NCBI GenBank assembly: GCA_036252795.1
Contig: DASYHY010000083.1
Span: forward strand, 1 to 13,193
Reading direction: 5' to 3'
DNA: 13,193 nucleotides
Source: Aurantimonas sp036252795
Lineage (GTDB): Bacteria; Pseudomonadota; Alphaproteobacteria; Rhizobiales; Rhizobiaceae
Part shown: positions 5,861-12,146 of the stretch, in pieces
Layout of the letters: each line of letters starts with the position of its first letter
How positions within the stretch are numbered: position 1 is the first letter of the stretch
Notes under the pieces: model-generated
Database searches by the model: none
Told to the model about the DNA's origin: nothing
Seen by the model: only the letters and a program-made list of their open reading frames with translations
Position numbers and translations under genes: made by a program

Positions 5861-6667
5861 TCAGATATCGCCGAGGCGGAACTTGGCTGTGGAACGATCC
5901 TGCCCCGCCTGGCCGACCGGCATAGGATAGCGGCGGAAGGAGCGGCCGTCGTTGTCGTTCGCCCGCGCCGCATGGCGGTTGAGGAAGTCGGTCGAGCGCG
6001 ACGGGCCGAAGAGGGCTGCGCGTTCCTCGGGATCGGACGAGAAGATCGGATAGCGCGTGTACACCTTCTCCCGGATGGTCTCGGTGTCGTTCGACATCAG
6101 GCAGAGCGGCTTCACCAGACCGAGATAGTCCCGCGGCGGAGTGCGCGGCTCCAGCTGGAAGATGCGCCGATAGAAGGGCGTATGCTCGAGCCGGGCGGTG
6201 GCGATGATATGGTCGGTGTCGAAATGATCGGCAGCCATCGCGGCCAGCCGAAGCGTGGCGTAGGGCATGAGCGCCGTGGCGGCCCTGACGCGCCGGTCGA
6301 CGACGAAGCGCGTCGGGTCGACGAAGGTCTCGCCGCGCCCGGTAAGGGCGCCCAGCACGTCCGAGAAAGCAGTGGTACTGGGCGTGTGCGGATATTCCGG
6401 CGTCGCGATGTGGATCCGGATCGAGCTGATCAGCCGTTCCCGGTGACGGATGGCGAAGAGAAAGCCGTTGCTCTGCTCGTCGAAGCGGTCGGTGAACCGG
6501 CGCTGCTCGCGCGGTTCGATCGCCGCCTCGGCGAGGTAGCAGTCGTAGCGAAGCCGGTACACCGCCTCGCGCTGCTCTTCCGTCTCGACCCGATCAAACT
6601 CGAGCGTGTCGAGCAACGAGGATACCCGCAGGGCGAACTGCCCCGTTCTACCGTCGACCGTACTCAT
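5861..6667 (-). CDS. FeeM-like N-acyl amino acid synthase domain protein (GNAT fold)
   Basis: A 268-residue protein resembling the catalytic core of FeeM-type N-acyl amino acid synthases, relatives of acyl-homoserine-lactone synthases. Supporting blocks: EAVYRLRYDCYLAEAAI (34-50), the autoinducer-synthase-like first helix and loop; FLFAIRHRERLISSIRIHI (69-87); FVDPTRFVVDRRVR (115-128); and ATARLEHTPFYRRIFQLEP (156-174). Known members join a fatty acyl chain from acyl-ACP to an amino acid such as tyrosine. Substrates here cannot be read from the sequence. The C-terminal 60 residues are polar and may be accessory. The ATG at 6667 is preferred over upstream starts because the conserved domain begins soon after; the ribosome site is weak (GGGGA, 11 bases away) and lies in an inverted repeat. 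No partner acyl carrier protein or export gene is adjacent. Confidence 0.75.
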   Translation of the reverse strand: MSTVDGRTGQFALRVSSLLDTLEFDRVETEEQREAVYRLRYDCYLAEAAIEPREQRRFTDRFDEQSNGFLFAIRHRERLISSIRIHIATPEYPHTPSTTAFSDVLGALTGRGETFVDPTRFVVDRRVRAATALMPYATLRLAAMAADHFDTDHIIATARLEHTPFYRRIFQLEPRTPPRDYLGLVKPLCLMSNDTETIREKVYTRYPIFSSDPEERAALFGPSRSTDFLNRHAARANDNDGRSFRRYPMPVGQAGQDRSTAKFRLGDI

Positions 6668-6674
6668 GGCTACT

Positions 6675-6700
6675 CGTGTCCCCGCATCTGTCAGGACACG
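6675..6700. promoter_or_regulatory. Inverted repeat immediately before the FeeM-like start
   Basis: CGTGTCC (6675-6681) and GGACACG (6694-6700) are perfect 7-bp inverted copies with a 12-base spacer. The repeat ends 7 bases before the start codon and covers the only purine-rich ribosome-site candidate. It could be a repressor operator or an RNA hairpin limiting translation. Confidence 0.4.
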
Positions 6701-6705
6701 GTACA

Positions 6706-6733
6706 ATTTTAGCGATGATTTGCAATTCGTTAA
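6706..6733 (-). promoter_or_regulatory. Possible promoter of the FeeM-like gene
   Basis: On the - strand TTAACG (6728-6733) and TAAAAT (6706-6711) are 16 bases apart. The -10 match is good and the local DNA is markedly AT-rich for this window, as expected at a promoter. The -35 match is partial and overlaps a TTAACCAT site on the other strand. The pair lies 39-66 bases before the start codon. Confidence 0.35.
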
Positions 6734-6770
6734 CCATGGTAAGGGGCGCGAAACATAAGTTGTGGTTAAC
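6729..6770. promoter_or_regulatory. Paired GTTAACCA/TGGTTAAC sites (possible CtrA-like half-sites)
   Basis: GTTAACCA (6729-6736) and its exact inverse TGGTTAAC (6763-6770) flank 26 bases in the AT-rich gap between the GGDEF-EAL and FeeM-like genes. The first copy contains TTAACCAT (6730-6737), identical to the half-site described for the alphaproteobacterial cell-cycle regulator CtrA. The second reads TTAACCAC on the - strand. A full TTAA-N7-TTAA box is absent. A further TTAACCGA lies upstream of the GGDEF-EAL gene (8761-8768, - strand). A short GGGGC/GCCCC pair (6743-6747, 6774-6778) interleaves with the repeat. Confidence 0.35.
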
Positions 6771-6791
6771 TTTGCCCCGCAAGCCCTTTCG

Positions 6792-8708
6792 CTATTGCGC
6801 TGCCTGGCGGACGATGGCCGGCACCGACCGGGCACGCCGAATCAGCTCCTGGGCGCCGGTGGCGCCGAGCGGCTCGCCGAACACGAACCCCTGCAGGAGG
6901 TGGGCGTTGGGATTGCGTGTCAGGAGTTCGAGTTGTTCGTCGGTCTCGACGCCCTCGACCACGGTGATGAGGTCGAGTTCCGCGATGAAGGCGATGAGGC
7001 CCCGGAGCAGGGTCTCGCGCCGGCTGTCCTCGAGCACGCCCACCAGGAAGCTGCGGTCGATCTTCACCTTGTCGATCGGCAGGTTGTTGATGTAGCCGAG
7101 ATTGGAATATCCGGTGCCGAAATCGTCGATCGAAAAGCGCACGCCCAGATCCCGCAGCGCCCGTATCTGCCGCATCGTCTCGCTGTCGCATCCGACGAAC
7201 AGGTTCTCCGTCAGCTCCACCTCGAGGCGATGGGCAGGCAGACCGCTCTCGGCTAGGTTGCGCAGGATCATGTCCTGGAGGTCGGCACGCTGGAGCTGGC
7301 TGGGCGAGATATTGATGGCCACCGCCACGTCGTGGGGCCAGGCGGCCGCCGCGCGGCAGGCGATCCCGACCGTCTTGTCCGTCAAGCCGGCGATCAGGCC
7401 GGATTCCTCGGCGATCGGCAGGAACTGGCCGGGCGAGACGATGCCGCGGGTTGGATGCCGCCAACGAACCAGCGCCTCGAAGGATACGACCCGCATCGTC
7501 GGCGCTGCGATGATCGGCTGGAAGACCATGTAGATGTCGTCCGTCTCGAGCGCTGCGCGGAGATCGGTCTCGATCGCCAGCCTCTCGTGCTCCGCGTCCG
7601 CCATGGCGGTCTCGTAGAAGGCGAAGCTGTTCCGGCTGGTGTGCTTGATGTGGTAGAGCGCGACGTCGGCCCGCTGGAGCAGATGCTCGGCATTGTTGGC
7701 ATCGTCGGGAAAGATCGCGGTGCCGATCGAGCAACCTATATTGGCGACCGTGGCGCCGAGATCATAGGGATCTCCGCAGGTTTCGATCAGTGCCGCTGCC
7801 AGGTCCGCGGCGTCCTGCCGGCGGGTGATGCCATATTGCAGGATGACGAACTCGTCGCCCGCATGCCGGGCGACGACGCAGGATTCCCCGGCCACCGCCG
7901 TAAACCGGCGCGCCGCCTCGAGCAGCAGGCGATCGCCGGCACTGTGCCCCAGCGTATCGTTAACGCGCTTGAACTTGTCGAGGTCGAGGAAGTGCAGGGC
8001 GAAGGGATGATCCAGCTGCTCCACGCCGGCTGCGATCATCCGCTGCGTGGCGGCCCGGTTGGGCAGTCCGGTGAGCGGGTCGCGGTGAGCGAGATCCTGA
8101 TTGATCCGCGCCGTATTGAGCGCATCGAGGAACGTCTTGCCCACGCGCCGGGAGTTCGCGAGGACTGACAGCATGAAGACGCCGAAGAAGATGCCGCAGA
8201 CCAGATACCAGACGGAATTCTTCACGAGGAACGCCAACTCGACCGGGATCGCCAGCGCCACCAGCTGCAGCGAGACGGTCGCGGGACTGGCGAAGTTCCG
8301 GCCCTGAATGCCGACCATGAAGCCGACCGCGGTCGACAGCGAAATAAGCTCGCTGAGCGGATCGCTGTCGAGCCAGAAGATGACCGTGGTCCACGATCCC
8401 ACCATGAGCACGTGCAGCGTGCCGAGGACCGAGTAAAGCAGCAGATAGCGACGGGGATGGGCGAGGCCCTTCGCGTCCTGCCGCTCGAAGCGCTGCATCG
8501 TGACGACGCGGACGAAGGTGAGCACCGCCAGCACGCCGCAGAGAAGCCAGAGCGCCGGGTGCCCGATGCGGGCGCCCGTCAATGCCGTGCCGGCGATTAC
8601 CACGAGCGAACCGATCGCGAACGCCCCGACATCCCCGTAGAGGGAGCGGACCGTCTGAAGTTCGTCCTGGTACTCTCTGCTTTTTGCCTTCGCCGACGGC
8701 CCTAGCAT
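6792..8708 (-). CDS. Membrane-anchored GGDEF-EAL protein (cyclic di-GMP turnover)
   Basis: About 638 residues. The first 190 hold roughly six hydrophobic segments forming a membrane-embedded N-terminal region, then a GGDEF domain (about 200-365) and an EAL domain (about 380-630). The GGDEF signature is altered to AGDEF (283-287), DPLTGLPNR precedes it (210-218), and no RxxD inhibitory site is visible. The EAL domain looks complete: EAL (411-413), ELTEN, DDFGTGYS (528-535), KIDRSF and the glutamate of VVEGVET (585). Cyclic di-GMP phosphodiesterase activity is therefore likely, while cyclase activity is possible but uncertain. ATG 8708 is preceded closely by GGAG; an in-frame GTG at 8738 would add ten residues. 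A 6-bp inverted repeat (AGCCGA 8719-8724, TCGGCT 8730-8735) lies between the two starts. The 125-base gap to the next gene suggests that gene has its own promoter. Confidence 0.92.
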   Translation of the reverse strand: MLGPSAKAKSREYQDELQTVRSLYGDVGAFAIGSLVVIAGTALTGARIGHPALWLLCGVLAVLTFVRVVTMQRFERQDAKGLAHPRRYLLLYSVLGTLHVLMVGSWTTVIFWLDSDPLSELISLSTAVGFMVGIQGRNFASPATVSLQLVALAIPVELAFLVKNSVWYLVCGIFFGVFMLSVLANSRRVGKTFLDALNTARINQDLAHRDPLTGLPNRAATQRMIAAGVEQLDHPFALHFLDLDKFKRVNDTLGHSAGDRLLLEAARRFTAVAGESCVVARHAGDEFVILQYGITRRQDAADLAAALIETCGDPYDLGATVANIGCSIGTAIFPDDANNAEHLLQRADVALYHIKHTSRNSFAFYETAMADAEHERLAIETDLRAALETDDIYMVFQPIIAAPTMRVVSFEALVRWRHPTRGIVSPGQFLPIAEESGLIAGLTDKTVGIACRAAAAWPHDVAVAINISPSQLQRADLQDMILRNLAESGLPAHRLEVELTENLFVGCDSETMRQIRALRDLGVRFSIDDFGTGYSNLGYINNLPIDKVKIDRSFLVGVLEDSRRETLLRGLIAFIAELDLITVVEGVETDEQLELLTRNPNAHLLQGFVFGEPLGATGAQELIRRARSVPAIVRQAAQ

Positions 8709-8760
8709 GATCTCCGCAGCCGAGTGTTTTCGGCTCACGCTGAACCCAAACCCGAAACAA

Positions 8761-8768
8761 TCGGTTAA
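8761..8768 (-). promoter_or_regulatory. TTAACCGA site upstream of the GGDEF-EAL gene
   Basis: On the - strand the sequence reads TTAACCGA, resembling the CtrA half-site, 53-60 bases before the preferred start codon and within a locally AT-richer patch. It shares TTAACC with the two sites upstream of the FeeM-like gene. The rest of the 200-base gap shows no terminator for the preceding CorA gene and no clear -35/-10 pair. Confidence 0.2.
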
Positions 8769-8908
8769 CGATAACGCTCTGAAGGCAGGTTTTCAGCAGC
8801 GCTATCCCATGATCTGCATTTACTTCTGCAATTCCAGGTTGAGGTGCTTGCGGCGACCCCGGCTCCGCAGCACAGGAACCGTTCATCCGCCGCCGTGACT
8901 GACGAAGA

Positions 8909-9934
8909 TCACAGCCAGTTCTTGATACGAAAGAAGATCATCGGCACGATCGCCGATACGACCATCAAGGTCAGCGCGAATGGATACCCATACGGCCAGC
9001 TCAGTTCCGGCATGTGCTCGAAATTCATTCCGTAGACGGAAGCGATCAGGGTCGGCGGCAGGAATGCGACGGCGGCAACCGAAAAGATCTTGATTATGCC
9101 CGCCTGTTCTATGGAGATCATGCCCACCGTGGTGTCCAGCAGGAAGACGGTCTTGTTGGAGAGGAACGAGACGAAATCGTTGAGGGAGTGGATGTCCCGC
9201 GCCATCGCCTTGACGCGCGGCTTGGCGTCCTTGGCGACGGATTTCCGGTTGTCCAGTGCCAGTTGCAGGAACGGCAACAGGCGGTCGAGGGTCGCCAGGC
9301 TCTCGCGTATGCGGGAGGTCAGGTCGCCGACGGCCCCGATGCGCCGCAGCAGCGACTTGAAGTCGCCCGTCTTGGTCGGCTTCTTGCGGTCGGAGGCCGC
9401 GAAGATGTCGTCGCCGATGCCGTCGAGATCGGCCGAGACAGTCTCCAGGATATCGGCGATGCGATCGACGACCGTCTCCAGCAGGCCCAGCAGAACGGTC
9501 TCCGCCGTCGGCGGCTTGCCGTCGCCGGTGGATTGCGTCGCTTGCTCGTCTGGCGCCAGAGGTGCCGTCTCGCGGCACAGCTTGGCAGCGAAGATCGCGA
9601 AGCTTTTCGGTTCGCTGTAGCGCAAGGTGATCAACCTTGCGCCGGCCAGGATGAAGGTGACGGGTGCGAACGCCGCCTTGCCGCTATGGAGCCCGAACGG
9701 CACGGAAGCCGTCATGAAGTCGGCGCCGTCCTCCCTGTAGAGCCGGCTTGAAACCTCGATTTCGCCCATTTCCTCCGGAGTCGGCATCTCGATGCGGCAG
9801 AGCCGCTCGACTGCCAGCTCCTCCTCGCGCGTCGGCTGGACGAGATCGATCCAGAGGGTGTGCTCCGGCACGGCATCGGCGCCGACGACGATAGCCCGTA
9901 CCTGGTTGTCTTCCGGGACGTATGCCCTGATCAA
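8909..9934 (-). CDS. CorA-family divalent cation transporter
   Basis: A 341-residue inner-membrane protein of the CorA/ZntB superfamily. The N-terminal two thirds form the cytoplasmic alpha/beta domain and long helices. Two membrane helices close the protein (about 282-301 and 317-336), with the hallmark GMN (302-304, within YGMNFEHMPEL) between them and a basic end. GMN is the selectivity signature of CorA Mg2+ channels; some homologues carry Zn2+, Co2+ or Ni2+, so the ion is not certain. I chose TTG 9934 because it gives the family-like N-terminus MIRAYVPED and has GAGG 6 bases upstream. An ATG at 10003 would overlap the end of the mutase gene by 23 bases and has no ribosome site. The gene follows mutB by 46 bases and is probably in the same transcript. 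Confidence 0.9.
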   Translation of the reverse strand: MIRAYVPEDNQVRAIVVGADAVPEHTLWIDLVQPTREEELAVERLCRIEMPTPEEMGEIEVSSRLYREDGADFMTASVPFGLHSGKAAFAPVTFILAGARLITLRYSEPKSFAIFAAKLCRETAPLAPDEQATQSTGDGKPPTAETVLLGLLETVVDRIADILETVSADLDGIGDDIFAASDRKKPTKTGDFKSLLRRIGAVGDLTSRIRESLATLDRLLPFLQLALDNRKSVAKDAKPRVKAMARDIHSLNDFVSFLSNKTVFLLDTTVGMISIEQAGIIKIFSVAAVAFLPPTLIASVYGMNFEHMPELSWPYGYPFALTLMVVSAIVPMIFFRIKNWL

Positions 9935-9980
9935 ATCGTGCCTCACGAGATGGGGTTGCGCGGGAAGGACGCTGCCGTCG

Positions 9981-12146
9981 CTATTCCGCCGCGAGCTTCT
10001 CATGGCCGAGACGCCGTGACAGTTCGCGGATGAGTTCTTCCGCCGCCTGGGCGACCACCGTCCCCGGCAGGAATATCGCCGCCGCGCCCGCCTGCTTCAA
10101 CGTCTCGACGTCCTGCGGCGGGATGACTCCCCCCACGACGATCATGATGTCGCCGCGGCCCTCGCGCTCCAGCGCAGCCTGGAGTTCGGGAACCAGCGTG
10201 AGATGGCCGGCGGCGAGGGAGGAGGCGCCGACGATGTGGACGTCGTTCTCGACCGCCTGGCGGGCCGCTTCCTCGGGCGTCTGGAACAGCGGCCCGATAT
10301 CGACGTCGAAACCGAGATCGGCGAAGGCCGAGGCGATCACCTTCTGGCCGCGGTCGTGCCCGTCCTGACCCATCTTCGCAACGAGGATGCGCGGCCGGCG
10401 GCCCTCCGCCGCCGCGAAGGCGTCGCTCAGCGCCTGCACGCGTGCAATCTGCTCCGACATGGCGCCGGCCTCCCGCTTGTAGACGCCGGCAATCACCTGC
10501 GTCCTGGCCACATGGCGACCGAACACCTTCCCCAGCGCCCCCGTCATTTCGCCCACCGTCGCCTTGGCGCGGGCGGCGGCGATCGACAATTCGAGGAGAT
10601 TGCCGTCGCCGCGTTCGGCGGCTGCGGTCATCGCCTGGAGCGCAGCATCCGTCGCCGCCTGGTCGCGCCCGGACCGCAGCCGCTCCAGCTTCTCGATCTG
10701 CTGGCGCCGGACGTCGGCGTTGTCGACCCGCAGAACGTCGATCTCGTCGGTTCCCTCGGCGACGAAGCGGTTGACGCCGACGACCGTCTGCGCGCCGGAA
10801 TCGATCCGCGCCTGGGTCCGTGCGGCGGCCTCCTCGATCCGCAGCTTCGGCAGGCCCTTGTCGATGGAAGCTGCCATGCCGCCCATGGCTTCCACCTCCT
10901 CGATGTGACCGAGCGCCTTCTCCGCGAGCGCGTGGGTCAGATGCTCGACATAGGCGGAGCCGCCCCACGGGTCGATGAGGCGGGTTGTACCGCTTTCGCG
11001 AGCGAGGACGTGCTGGGTGTTGCGGGCAATCCGTGCGGAGAAGTCGGTGGGCAGGGCCAGCGCCTCGTCGAAGGAATTGGTGTGGAGCGACTGCGTGTGG
11101 CCCTGCGTGGCGGCCATCGCCTCGACGCAGGTCCGCACCACGTTGTTCATCACGTCCTGCGCCGTCAGCGACCAGCCCGACGTCTGGCAATGGGTGCGCA
11201 GCGACAGCGCCCGCGGATCCTTCGGCGCGAACTCCCTCTGCATCAGCATCGCCCAGACCAGCCGCGCGGCCCGCATCTTGGCCACTTCCATGAAGAAGTT
11301 CATGCCGATGGCCCAGAAGAACGACAGGCGCGGCGCGAAGCGGTCGATGTCCAGTCCCGCCGCGACCCCGGCGCGGGCGTATTCGATGCCGTCGGCGATC
11401 GTGTAGGCGAGTTCCAGGTCCGCCGTCGCCCCCGCTTCCTGCATGTGATAGCCGGAGATCGAGATCGAATTGTACCGCGGCATGTTCTTCGACGTGTAGG
11501 CGAAGATGTCCGAGATGATCCGCATCGAGTGCTTCGGCGGGTAGATGTAGGTATTGCGGACCATGAACTCCTTCAGGATGTCGTTCTGGATGGTCCCTGA
11601 CAGGTCCTTCTGCGCGACGCCCTGCTCCTCGGCGGCCGCCACGTAGAGCGCCAGCACCGGCAGGACAGCGCCGTTCATGGTCATCGACACGCTCATCTCG
11701 CCGAGCGGAATGCCGTCGAAGAGCTGGCGCATGTCGATGATCGAGTCGATCGCTACGCCTGCCATGCCGACATCGCCGGCAACGCGCGGATGATCGGAAT
11801 CGTAGCCCCGGTGGGTCGCCAGATCGAAGGCGACCGAGAGGCCCTTCTGGCCGGCCGCGAGATTGCGCCGGTAGAACGCGTTCGAGGCCTCGGCCGTCGA
11901 GAACCCGGCGTACTGGCGGATCGTCCAGGGCTTCTCGACGTACATGGTCGGGTAGGGGCCGCGCATATAAGGCGCGATGCCGGGCCATGTATCGAGGAAG
12001 GGCAGGCCGGCGATGTCGTCCTCGCTGTAGGCGCCTGCTAGCTTGAACCCTTCGGGCGTCTCGCGGGCCCCCGCGCGGCGGGAGGCTCTGGGCGCGTTGG
12101 CCGGCGGGGTCCAGGGCAGCGCGGCGAAATCGGGAATCCGGCTCAT
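9981..12146 (-). CDS. mutB: Methylmalonyl-CoA mutase large (catalytic) subunit
   Basis: A 721-residue adenosylcobalamin enzyme converting (R)-methylmalonyl-CoA to succinyl-CoA, the end of the propionyl-CoA route. It is close throughout to the Propionibacterium shermanii large subunit. With a constant offset of ten, catalytic Y89, Q197, R207 and H244 of that enzyme correspond to Y79, Q187, R197 and H234. The Tyr/Arg pair marks methylmalonyl-CoA rather than isobutyryl-CoA specificity. The C-terminal B12 domain has DGHDRG (595-600) with cobalt-ligand H597, then SSLAAGH (642-648) and GGVIP (672-676). The start ATG overlaps the small-subunit stop as ATGA, implying translational coupling. The gene is also called mcmA or scpA. 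MeaB, its chaperone, is encoded about 7.5 kb away. Confidence 0.98.
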   Translation of the reverse strand: MSRIPDFAALPWTPPANAPRASRRAGARETPEGFKLAGAYSEDDIAGLPFLDTWPGIAPYMRGPYPTMYVEKPWTIRQYAGFSTAEASNAFYRRNLAAGQKGLSVAFDLATHRGYDSDHPRVAGDVGMAGVAIDSIIDMRQLFDGIPLGEMSVSMTMNGAVLPVLALYVAAAEEQGVAQKDLSGTIQNDILKEFMVRNTYIYPPKHSMRIISDIFAYTSKNMPRYNSISISGYHMQEAGATADLELAYTIADGIEYARAGVAAGLDIDRFAPRLSFFWAIGMNFFMEVAKMRAARLVWAMLMQREFAPKDPRALSLRTHCQTSGWSLTAQDVMNNVVRTCVEAMAATQGHTQSLHTNSFDEALALPTDFSARIARNTQHVLARESGTTRLIDPWGGSAYVEHLTHALAEKALGHIEEVEAMGGMAASIDKGLPKLRIEEAAARTQARIDSGAQTVVGVNRFVAEGTDEIDVLRVDNADVRRQQIEKLERLRSGRDQAATDAALQAMTAAAERGDGNLLELSIAAARAKATVGEMTGALGKVFGRHVARTQVIAGVYKREAGAMSEQIARVQALSDAFAAAEGRRPRILVAKMGQDGHDRGQKVIASAFADLGFDVDIGPLFQTPEEAARQAVENDVHIVGASSLAAGHLTLVPELQAALEREGRGDIMIVVGGVIPPQDVETLKQAGAAAIFLPGTVVAQAAEELIRELSRRLGHEKLAAE

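Noticed and set aside
4312..5973. 553-codon - strand open frame opposite pqqC, pqqD and pqqE
   Set aside because: It spans three well-supported genes and a convergent boundary and has no recognisable domain; long antisense frames are expected at this GC content.
9935..10003. Longer CorA form starting at ATG 10003
   Set aside because: It would overlap the mutB end, has no ribosome site, and the added 23 residues do not look like the family; kept as an alternative only.
10203..11600. 465-codon + strand open frame opposite mutB
   Set aside because: Antisense shadow of a strongly conserved enzyme gene; the text is low in complexity and matches nothing I know.
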